Below, one piece after another: positions 1 to 6,670 of a stretch of DNA of 64,000 nt. This DNA comes from an uncultured Oscillibacter sp. GTDB taxonomy: Bacteria > Bacillota > Clostridia > Oscillospirales > Oscillospiraceae. The stretch is from the NCBI GenBank assembly GCA_910587705.1, contig CAJUMX010000010.1, forward strand, positions 53,419-117,418. The letters run 5' to 3'. The notes below the pieces were generated by a model, which did no database searches, was not told the origin of the DNA, and saw nothing but the letters and a program-made list of their open reading frames with translations. Each line of letters starts with the position of its first letter. Positions within the stretch are counted from its first letter, which is position 1. Made by a program: the position numbers and the translations under genes.

Positions 1-616
1 CCGGCGCGGTGACACGCCGGACGGAGCCCTCCGCCTGAGAGCGAAGGTTCAGCAGCTGCGCCCCCAGCTCCTGGAGCTGGAGGCCGATGTCTCCGTTCCC
101 CGTGTCGCTGTAGTCCCGCTTGAGGACCAGGGCCCGGAGCTCCAGGGCCGTGCCCTCCGCGTCATAGAGCCGGTCCGCCGCCAGGAAGCGGCGGTATTCC
201 AGCAGGTTCTGGACAATCTGGGCGTCCAGCTTCCGGGTGGTCTCCGCCGCCAGGGCCAAATCCTGGGCGTATTGAAGCTGTTCCACCCGGCTCTCCAGGC
301 TCTCGATTTCCGCCTGCCGGTCCAGGGACGCCTGGTCCGCGTAGATGGAGGCCACGGTCCCCCCGGCGGCCACCCGCTCTCCCTCCGCCCGCTGGATGCG
401 CAGAAGGCCGCCGCCCTCGTCAGGCAGCACCCGCTCCTCCCGGACCACGAAGCCCGTCAGGTCCACGGTCTGCTCCACCTCATAGCGGTAGGCCAGGGTG
501 ACGCCCAAAGGGTCGTCCAAATATTGGAAAGCCTCGATCCCGAAATAGGCCGCCACTCCCAAAAAGAGGGCGGCCATGAGAAGCTTTGTTCCAAAGCCGC
601 TTTGTTTCTGTTTCAT
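1..616 (-). CDS. HlyD-like membrane-fusion / efflux adaptor protein, 3' part cut by window edge
   Basis: The gene begins with ATG at 616 (MKQKQSGFGTK) and runs off the left edge, so about 205 codons are visible. Residues 9-30 form one membrane anchor. A short beta region follows with a biotinyl-lipoyl-like stretch (VVREERVLPDEGGG, 'AEGERVAAGGTVASI'), then a long helical coiled-coil segment (SLESRVEQLQYAQ...), the order seen in HlyD/MFP adaptors. It lies 31 nt after hfq on the same strand. In related Clostridia an HlyD-like protein sits near hfq and the division genes yggS/sepF; that neighbourhood is known, the function here is inferred. No strong ribosome binding site precedes the ATG. Confidence 0.72.
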   Translation of the reverse strand, partial: MKQKQSGFGTKLLMAALFLGVAAYFGIEAFQYLDDPLGVTLAYRYEVEQTVDLTGFVVREERVLPDEGGGLLRIQRAEGERVAAGGTVASIYADQASLDRQAEIESLESRVEQLQYAQDLALAAETTRKLDAQIVQNLLEYRRFLAADRLYDAEGTALELRALVLKRDYSDTGNGDIGLQLQELGAQLLNLRSQAEGSVRRVTAP

Positions 617-647
617 AGCGTTTCTATGTAGCCTGCCTTATGTGAGA

Positions 648-875
648 TCACTCCTCCTCGTTCAAAGAGACCGTCCGGGTGGGGGCAATGGTGGAGATGG
701 CGTGCTTGTAGATCACCTGCTGGCGGCCTTCGCTGTCCAGGATGACCACGAAGGGGTCGAAGCCGGTGATGGTTCCCCGCATCTGAAAGCCGTTCATCAA
801 AAACATGGTGACGGGCACCCGGTCCCGCTTGGCCCGGAGGAGGAAGAGGTCCTGTAGGTTCTGTTTGTTTTGCAT
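648..875 (-). CDS. hfq: RNA chaperone Hfq
   Basis: This 75-residue protein has the full Sm fold of Hfq. The Sm1 part contains VPVTMFLMNGFQMRGTITGFD and the Sm2 part contains the diagnostic YKHAIS motif (residues 56-61). The N-terminal QNLQDLFLLRAKRD matches the helix that lines the proximal face, and the C-terminus is short, as usual in Firmicutes. Hfq hexamers bind small RNAs and A-rich mRNA. It follows miaA on the same strand, as in many bacteria, with a 121-nt gap that carries an inverted repeat (see 937-985). Confidence 0.97.
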   Translation of the reverse strand: MQNKQNLQDLFLLRAKRDRVPVTMFLMNGFQMRGTITGFDPFVVILDSEGRQQVIYKHAISTIAPTRTVSLNEEE

Positions 876-936
876 ATCGTCCGCTCCTTTTTCGTCTGTC
901 CGTGCGCCTCCCGGCGGGAGGCGCTGTCGTGTAGTT

Positions 937-985
937 CAGCGAAACGATGATCCTCGGCGTCCCCGAGAGGTTCCGGGCGAATCGT
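937..985. promoter_or_regulatory. Inverted repeats in the miaA-hfq gap
   Basis: GCGAAACGAT at 937-946 pairs with ATCGTTTTGC at 976-985 with one G-U. A second perfect hairpin GCGCCTCCC/GGGAGGCGC lies at 905-925. Neither is followed by a T run on the minus strand, so they look like mRNA structure in the hfq leader rather than a terminator. Role unknown. Confidence 0.35.
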
Positions 986-996
986 TTTGCCAATTT

Positions 997-1941
997 CTAG
1001 GATACCCCCTCCGCAGAGAGAATTTCCGTCGAAATCTGTAGGGCCCGGGCAAAATCCCGGTCTTTTTCCCAAAAGACCCAGTGGATGGCCGGATTCCGCC
1101 GCAGCCAGGTCAGCTGCCGCTTGGCGTACTGCCGGGAGCGGAGCTTCACCTCCGCCAGGGCCTCCGCCTCCGTGGCCGTCCCCTCCAGGACGCTTTGGAA
1201 TTCCTTGTATCCGATGGCCTGGAGGGCCGTGGCGTTTCGGGGCAGACCCAGGCTCAAAAGAGCACGGACCTCCTCCAGCAGCCCCGCCTCCGCCATGCGG
1301 TCTACCCGCCGGTCAATCAGGGCCTTCATATCCGCCCGGTCGGCGAACTGGAGGCCGATCCACACCGCGTCATACCGGGGAGGCAGGGCCTTTGTCTCCT
1401 CATTGTGGGCGGTGATGGTTTTCCCGGTCTCCCGGTAAACCTCCAGGGCCCGCAAAATCCGCTTTACGTCCGATGGGTGGAGCCGCTCCGCCGACGCCGG
1501 GTCCACCTGCCGCAGCTCTTCCAGCAGCGGTCCGATGCCCGCCGCCGCAAGACGCGCCTCCAGCTCTTGCCGCACGGCTCCCCCGGCGCAGCCTGCCGCG
1601 AAGCCGTGGCCCTTCACCACCGCGTCGATCCAAAGACCGGTGCCCCCCACCAGGATAGGCAGTTTCCCCCGGGCTAGGATGCCGTCGACGATGGGAACGG
1701 CCTCCTGGGCGTAGCGGGCGGCGGACCACGGCTCCGCCGGGTCGCTTACCGCGACCATGTGGTGGGGCACGCCGTCCATCTCTTCTTCCGTGGGGGCGGC
1801 AGTGCCGATGGTGAGCCCCCGGTAAATCTGCATGGAGTCGGCGGAGACCACCTCGCCGCCAAATTTCTTGGCCAGCAGGACCCCCAGGGTGGTCTTGCCG
1901 CAGGCGGTGGGGCCCACGACGCAGACGATCTTCGGGGCCAT
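997..1941 (-). CDS. miaA: tRNA dimethylallyltransferase MiaA
   Basis: This 314-residue enzyme transfers the dimethylallyl group from DMAPP to A37 of tRNAs reading UNN codons. The P-loop VVGPTACGKTTLG is at residues 8-20, followed by SADSMQIYRG and GGTGLWIDAVVKG, all characteristic. Start ATG at 1941 gives MAPKIVCVVG directly before the P-loop; the frame is open further upstream, but that would run into the preceding gene. The start overlaps the end of the oxidoreductase by a few bases, so the genes are co-transcribed. MiaB, which acts on the MiaA product, is at 11332-12744. Confidence 0.96.
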   Translation of the reverse strand: MAPKIVCVVGPTACGKTTLGVLLAKKFGGEVVSADSMQIYRGLTIGTAAPTEEEMDGVPHHMVAVSDPAEPWSAARYAQEAVPIVDGILARGKLPILVGGTGLWIDAVVKGHGFAAGCAGGAVRQELEARLAAAGIGPLLEELRQVDPASAERLHPSDVKRILRALEVYRETGKTITAHNEETKALPPRYDAVWIGLQFADRADMKALIDRRVDRMAEAGLLEEVRALLSLGLPRNATALQAIGYKEFQSVLEGTATEAEALAEVKLRSRQYAKRQLTWLRRNPAIHWVFWEKDRDFARALQISTEILSAEGVS

Positions 1942-1942
1942 T

Positions 1943-2533
1943 TCAGAAGCTCCGGCCCAGGGTCCGGGCCTGTTCACAGGCGGCCTCCAAAAGCTCCGGG
2001 GCCTTGGCGGGGTCCACGTCCAGCCCTCCGGCAAAAACATAGTCGAACCGGGGGATACCAAACATCCTGGAGAGCTGCTTCCAGTATAGGACCCCCAGGC
2101 TCTCGGGCCGCTCGAAGTCCCCGCCGGTGGTGAGATAAGCCAGCCGGTCCGCCCGGCAGTCCCCGTGGCAGCCGTCGGCTTCGTAGTGATAGCAAAGGCC
2201 GTTGGCGGAAATATACTCGATGTAGGTCCGCATCACCGCCGGGAAGCTCATGTCCCAAAAAGGCGCGGCGGCGACGATTTTGTCCGCCGCCTGGAACTGC
2301 CGGGCCAGGTCGAACACCGGCGCGCCGAAAGCCCCCACGGAGGCCAGTTCATCCCGCTGGTTCAGGGCGGCGGGAAGGAAGGGCTTTAAATCCAGCGCCT
2401 CCAGGGTCACGGTTTCCACCTCCGCCCCGGGGTGGGATTCCTGAAAGGCGGAGAGAAAAGCCTCCGCCAGGGCGCGGGTCCGGGACGCCGGTCCCCGCTG
2501 GCTGACGCAGCCGTCAATGAATAAAAGTTTCAT
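1943..2533 (-). CDS. NAD(P)H-dependent FMN oxidoreductase (flavodoxin-like fold)
   Basis: A 196-residue protein beginning MKLLFIDGCVSQRGPASRTRALAEAF, the beta1-loop-alpha1 of the flavodoxin-like NAD(P)H:quinone / azoreductase family. The motif AAPFWDMSFPAVMRTYIEY matches the substrate-side 'P-W/F-x-F-x-P' strand of that family, and TTGGDF follows as the second flavin-side loop. The CHGDC sequence near residue 120 is unusual and might bind metal. The ATG at 2533 overlaps the DUF6440 stop region, and GAGGAATGAC serves as ribosome binding site. Exact substrate unknown. Confidence 0.8.
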   Translation of the reverse strand: MKLLFIDGCVSQRGPASRTRALAEAFLSAFQESHPGAEVETVTLEALDLKPFLPAALNQRDELASVGAFGAPVFDLARQFQAADKIVAAAPFWDMSFPAVMRTYIEYISANGLCYHYEADGCHGDCRADRLAYLTTGGDFERPESLGVLYWKQLSRMFGIPRFDYVFAGGLDVDPAKAPELLEAACEQARTLGRSF

Positions 2534-2534
2534 G

Positions 2535-2735
2535 TCATTCCTCGTCTGATATCGTTGTAAGAATGGGCTTCCCCTCCGGGTCCAAGAGAGGTGTCAGCCC
2601 GGCTCCCCCGCTCCCGCCGCCGAACCTGGCAAAGAGGTAGTTTACCCCGGTGATCCGGTCTACAAGGACCCTGGTTTCCACACCAAACGTGTTCTCCTGA
2701 TAAGCTGTCACGAAGCGCTCTTGTTCCTTTTCCAT
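2535..2735 (-). CDS. DUF6440 family small protein
   Basis: A 66-residue soluble protein. The segment VDRITGVNYLF followed by GGSGGAGLTPLLDPEGKPI is the typical DUF6440 signature as I know it from many Clostridia (VD..TGVNYLF...GGLTPLLD..GKP). Function of the family is not known. It sits between mutL and the oxidoreductase and shares an operon-like spacing with the latter. Confidence 0.8.
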   Translation of the reverse strand: MEKEQERFVTAYQENTFGVETRVLVDRITGVNYLFARFGGGSGGAGLTPLLDPEGKPILTTISDEE

Positions 2736-2749
2736 GCCGTCCTCCTCTC

Positions 2750-2976
2750 GGGTCCAGGGGCCGGAGCCCCTGGTTTCTCCGCCAAGCGGAGAAAGAAATT
2801 GAAATCATTTTCCTGACGACATGTGCGTCAGGAAAATACCAAGACCCCAGCCGCCTTGGGCGGCGGCACCAGTCCGCAGACTGGTGGGGGGAATCTAGTG
2901 CGCAGCCGTTGGCGGCTTTGCCGCCTTACGGATGCGGCCTCCCCCTTGCGGGGGAAGGGGGGACGAAGTCCCCTCT
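2750..2976 (-). repeat. Composite multi-hairpin repeat, copy 1 (3' of mutL)
   Basis: Read from the mutL stop on the minus strand, this region holds GGGGACTTCGTCCCC, then further hairpins, then the palindrome ATTTTCCTGACG-7 nt-CGTCAGGAAAAT (2807-2837), then CGGAG and CAGGGG hairpins. The same series occurs after serC at 25547-25718. Copy 1 carries an extra ~55 nt (about 2897-2950) containing further small hairpins. The first hairpin, directly after the stop codon, probably ends mutL transcription or stabilises the message. Confidence 0.75.
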
Positions 2977-4968
2977 TTAACTCCGCTTGAACATTTTCTC
3001 AATCTCATATTTCGTCAACTTCACCGCCACGGGCCGCCCGTGGGGGCAGTAGCGGACCTCGCCGCTCTGGACCTTGGAAACCAGGGCCCGGAGCTCCTCC
3101 GGATCGCTTTTCCAGCCGCCCTTAATCGCGGCCTTGCAGGCCATAGTGTGAAGGAGGCCCTCCCGCCGCTCCGCCAGAGAGCGCCCGGAGCGGAGCTTCC
3201 CGGCGATTTCCTCCAGAGTGGCGGTCACGTCCTCCGCGTCCAGGTCCGCCGGAATCTCCCGCACCAATATGGCTCCGCCGCCAAAGTCCTCGCAGGAAAA
3301 GCCCAGCTCCTCCAAAAGGGGCAGGTGCTCCAGCAGCAGCGCCCCGTCCTCCTTTCCCAGCTCCACGGCGGCGGGGGTCAGCAGGGCTTGGCGCATGGGG
3401 GGCTCCAGGGCGGCTTTCAGGCGGTCGAAGTTCACCCGCTCGTGGGCGGCGTGCTTGTCCACCAGCCAGACCTCCCCCGCCTCGCTCTCGCAGACGATGT
3501 AGGTCCGCAGCAGCTCCCCGGCAATCCGCCAGGGGGCCTCGCCGGGGGGCTCCAGGGCCTCCTGCCCCGGCAGCTCCGCCTGGGGAATGGCGGGGACGAA
3601 GGGCCGGGGTTCCGGCGAAACCGGCTCCCTTGGAAGGGTGGGCTTTGCCAAAGCTTTCGGCTCCGCCGGGGGGGCGGGAGGCGTCTCCATTCGCTCCGCC
3701 TTCGGCCCGAGGACCGAGGACGGCGCATCCTGCCGCAGAGGCGGGAAGGCCCCGCTCCGCCCCAGGGCCGGACGGGTGGAAAGGGGCGGCGCGCTGTCCG
3801 ACAGCCGGGGGCCGGTCCGCTCCGTGTCCCAGGCGGGAAGGGGCGCGGAGGGCCGGGGGGCCGGGGCGGCGGGCTTCGCCCCCTGTTCCCGGTAGGCTTT
3901 CGCGTCCATGGACTGGAAGAAGTCCCCCCGGGGGTTCACGGTTTTCTCCGGGTCCGCCGGAGCGGCGGGGACCGGCCCTCCCTGCTCCGCCAGGGCATCC
4001 AGCACAGTGTGGTAGACCGCGTTGAAAACGGCCTGCTCCTGAGCGAACTTCACCGCCGTCTTAGCGGGGTGGACGTTCACGTCCACCGCCGTCACCGGCA
4101 GGGTCACCGCCAGCACGCAGCCGGGGAAGCGGCCCTTCATGATTTGGTTCCGGTAGCCCTCTTCCAGGGCGGCGGTCAGAAGCTGGGACTTGATGAACCG
4201 CCCGTTGACGAAAAAGACCTGCATCCCCCGGGAGCCCCGGCCCTGGAGGGGCCGGGTGATGAAGCCCGACACCGCCACGCCGTCTCCGCCCCCCTTCACG
4301 GGAAGGAGGCTCCGGGCGAAGTCCCGGCCCAGAGCGGCGTATATGGCGGAGTCCAGCCGCCCGTCTCCGGGGGTGTGGAGGGCCTCCGTGCCGTCCTTGA
4401 TGAATTTAAAGGACACGTCCGGGTGGGACAGGGCCAGGTGCTGCATCAAGCCGCCGGCCGCCGCCGTCTCGGCGCTGTCCTTTTTCATGAATTTCAGCCT
4501 GGCGGGGGTGTTGTAGAAGAGGTCCCGGACCAGGATGGTGGTGCCCTCCGGGGCTCCGGCCTCCTCCACCGCGCCGGGGACGCCCCCTTCCAGGCGCAGC
4601 GCCGCGCCGGTGGGGTCCTCCCGCCGCCGGGTTTGAATTTCCACCCGGCTGACGGCGGAGATGGCCGCCAGGGCCTCCCCTCGGAAGCCCAGGGTGCCGA
4701 TTTTTCCCAGGTCCTCGGGCCCCCGCAGTTTGGAGGTGGCGTGGCGGAGGAAGGCGGTGGGCAGCTCCGTGGGGGCGATGCCGCAGCCGTTGTCCGTCAC
4801 CCGGATAAGGCCCATGCCGCCCCGGCGGAGCTCTACCACCACGGCGGAGCTGCGGGCGTCCAGGGCGTTTTCCACCAGCTCCTTCACCACGCTGGCGGGG
4901 CGCTCCACCACCTCCCCGGCGGCGATGAGGTCCGCCACGTGAGGGGGCAGCTGCTGAATATTGGGCAT
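2977..4968 (-). CDS. mutL: DNA mismatch repair protein MutL
   Basis: 663 residues. The N-terminal GHKL ATPase is clear: ENALDARSS, DNGCGI and GFRGEALAAI, followed by the S5-like domain. A proline- and alanine-rich linker of about 130 residues leads to the C-terminal dimerisation domain. The endonuclease motif reads DKHAAHER (from D504; Lys replaces the usual Gln of DQHA), with ACKAAIK (C611) and CPHGRP (C641) completing the metal site, so this should be a nicking MutL. Start ATG 4968 follows AAAGGAGGAAGCCCC. The mutS gene is upstream in the same direction, separated by two membrane-protein genes. Confidence 0.97.
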   Translation of the reverse strand: MPNIQQLPPHVADLIAAGEVVERPASVVKELVENALDARSSAVVVELRRGGMGLIRVTDNGCGIAPTELPTAFLRHATSKLRGPEDLGKIGTLGFRGEALAAISAVSRVEIQTRRREDPTGAALRLEGGVPGAVEEAGAPEGTTILVRDLFYNTPARLKFMKKDSAETAAAGGLMQHLALSHPDVSFKFIKDGTEALHTPGDGRLDSAIYAALGRDFARSLLPVKGGGDGVAVSGFITRPLQGRGSRGMQVFFVNGRFIKSQLLTAALEEGYRNQIMKGRFPGCVLAVTLPVTAVDVNVHPAKTAVKFAQEQAVFNAVYHTVLDALAEQGGPVPAAPADPEKTVNPRGDFFQSMDAKAYREQGAKPAAPAPRPSAPLPAWDTERTGPRLSDSAPPLSTRPALGRSGAFPPLRQDAPSSVLGPKAERMETPPAPPAEPKALAKPTLPREPVSPEPRPFVPAIPQAELPGQEALEPPGEAPWRIAGELLRTYIVCESEAGEVWLVDKHAAHERVNFDRLKAALEPPMRQALLTPAAVELGKEDGALLLEHLPLLEELGFSCEDFGGGAILVREIPADLDAEDVTATLEEIAGKLRSGRSLAERREGLLHTMACKAAIKGGWKSDPEELRALVSKVQSGEVRYCPHGRPVAVKLTKYEIEKMFKRS

Positions 4969-4993
4969 GGGGCTTCCTCCTTTCCGGGGGCGC

Positions 4994-5905
4994 TTAAAGA
5001 AGCAGCGCCGCGATGATGGGAATGGTGACGATGGAGGCCAGGGTGGAGACGAAGGTAATCTGGGCCATGCACTCCGCGTCCCCGCCGTACTCCATGCAAA
5101 GAAGGGACCCGTTCACCGCCACCGGCATGGCCATCTGGGTGACGGCGATGCCCAAAATTAAGCGCTCGGTCCCCAAAAGCCCCAGGATGGGACACAGCGC
5201 CGCCGGCATCACCAAAAGGCGGACCGCCGTGAGAACCCACAGCCGGGGAGAGGCCAGCATCCGCCCCAGGGGCAGCCCCGCCAGCAAAGAGCCCACAAAC
5301 ATCAAAGACAGCGGCACCGTGACGCTTCCCACGAATTCCAGCGCCTCTCCCGCCACCGCCGGCGGCCGCAGCCCCACCAGGGCCAGGACCAGCGCCAGGG
5401 CGGCGGCCAGGATGCAGGGGGAGAGCATGTGGCGGAGGCTGAACCGCTTTGCCCCTGTGAGCATCAGCGGCCCCAGGGTGAAGGACAGGAGGTTGAAGGG
5501 CAGGACCAGAATGACGGCGTAAAACAACGCGCCGGGGCCGAAGAGGGCCACCGCCACGGGATAGCCGATGAAGCCCACGTTGGGAAAGGCCAGGGTATAG
5601 CGCCACACGCCCTTTTGGCCCGGCGTGCCCCCCAGAAGGGGCGGCACCGTCAAGGCAAAGGCAAACTCCAGCCCGTAAAACACCAGGGCGGTTTTCAGCA
5701 CATCCAGCACCACCGCCGGCTCCGGCAGGGCCTCCCCGCTTCCCACGGCCCCCAGGATCATGGCGGGCATGGTGATGTTCAGCAGCAGCTTGGAAATCTT
5801 CCGGTCCACCTGCCCGCCCAGGATGCCCAGACGATTGGCGGCAAAGCCGCAGAGAATGGCGAAGAGCAGCACCAGCATCTCCGCCAGGGTATCCCAAAAA
5901 CTCAT
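4994..5905 (-). CDS. AEC (auxin efflux carrier) family transporter
   Basis: 303 residues with about ten hydrophobic segments. The start MSFWDTLAEMLVLLFAILCGFAANRLGIL and the end of helix 4/5 (FPNVGFIGYPVA) match AEC permeases, which move malate, other organic anions or amino acids. NITMPAMIL and the C-terminal AVTQMAMPVAVN are typical gate segments. I chose ATG 5905 because it is preceded by GAGAG within a TC repeat and because the upstream in-frame extension is charged and overlaps the CPBP gene. Substrate cannot be told from sequence. Confidence 0.88.
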   Translation of the reverse strand: MSFWDTLAEMLVLLFAILCGFAANRLGILGGQVDRKISKLLLNITMPAMILGAVGSGEALPEPAVVLDVLKTALVFYGLEFAFALTVPPLLGGTPGQKGVWRYTLAFPNVGFIGYPVAVALFGPGALFYAVILVLPFNLLSFTLGPLMLTGAKRFSLRHMLSPCILAAALALVLALVGLRPPAVAGEALEFVGSVTVPLSLMFVGSLLAGLPLGRMLASPRLWVLTAVRLLVMPAALCPILGLLGTERLILGIAVTQMAMPVAVNGSLLCMEYGGDAECMAQITFVSTLASIVTIPIIAALLL

Positions 5906-5914
5906 GACAAAACT

Positions 5915-5930
5915 TCTCTCTCTCTCTCTC
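5915..5930. repeat. (TC)8 simple sequence repeat in the leader of the AEC gene
   Basis: Sixteen bases of uninterrupted TC on the plus strand, i.e. GAGAGAGA in the mRNA, 10-25 nt upstream of the AEC start codon at 5905. The repeat forms the ribosome binding region itself. Confidence 0.85.
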
Positions 5931-5949
5931 GGGGCGGTGCCCCAGTTTC

Positions 5950-6660
5950 TCACATGCGCCCCGCCAGGGCCGACAGGGCGTTGACCCCCCCGTGGAGGGC
6001 GATGGAGGCCCAGAGGGTCCCGGCGTGCTCATAGGCCCAGGCCAGCACCAGCCCGGGAATCAGATACGGAACCATCCACAAAAAATAGGCCAGGTCCCGG
6101 CCCGCCACGGCAAACTGCCACACGTGGACCAGGGCGAAGAGGCCGCAGCTCACGGCGTAGGCCAAGAGGCGGCTGCGCTCTCTCAACCCGCCAAAGACCA
6201 GCCCCCGGAACAACGTCTCCTCCACAAAGGGGGCCAGGAACACCAGAATCAGCAGGGTCATGTGGGGGGCGCTGCCCGTCCGGGCGGAGATGGCGGAGTC
6301 GTTCAAATTCCCGGGGCGGTTCACAAACACGCTCCCCAGCCGGGCCGCCAGATCGGTGAGACCGTAGTGGGCCACCAGGCCGATGGCCGCCGTCTTGACC
6401 GCAAGGCCCGGGTCGTCCAGAAAGCGGCGGGTGGAGGTCCCCAGGAGATGGTGGAAGAGGATGGCCGTCACGGCGAAGAGGCCGTAGTAATAGACCGCGC
6501 CGTAAAGCTCCCCGGAAATCCTTCGGCCCAAAAGCTCCCCCGCCAGGCGCCGGGCGGGCCCCGCCATAAGCGGGAGGAGGAGCAGGTAAAACACAAAGAA
6601 GATGGCGCCCCCGAACCGCTCCAGGTTCGTCAGCCCCCCAGAGGGTCGTTTCCTCGCCAT
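5950..6660 (-). CDS. CPBP family intramembrane metalloprotease
   Basis: 236 residues with seven or eight membrane segments. The Abi/CPBP active-site motifs are all there: EETLFRG (E147, E148, R152), ALVHVW (H179) and ALHGGVNAL (H223, N227). The family includes Rce1-like proteases and proteins with bacteriocin-immunity roles; the target here is unknown. It starts 10 nt after the mutS stop with AAGGGGGCGG as ribosome binding site, so it is probably cotranscribed with mutS. Confidence 0.9.
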   Translation of the reverse strand: MARKRPSGGLTNLERFGGAIFFVFYLLLLPLMAGPARRLAGELLGRRISGELYGAVYYYGLFAVTAILFHHLLGTSTRRFLDDPGLAVKTAAIGLVAHYGLTDLAARLGSVFVNRPGNLNDSAISARTGSAPHMTLLILVFLAPFVEETLFRGLVFGGLRERSRLLAYAVSCGLFALVHVWQFAVAGRDLAYFLWMVPYLIPGLVLAWAYEHAGTLWASIALHGGVNALSALAGRM

Positions 6661-6670
6661 AGCCGCCCCC

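Noticed and set aside
2932..5016. 694-codon open frame antisense to mutL
   Set aside because: It mirrors mutL codon structure in GC-rich DNA, is Gly/Arg/Pro/Leu-rich and has no recognisable motif.
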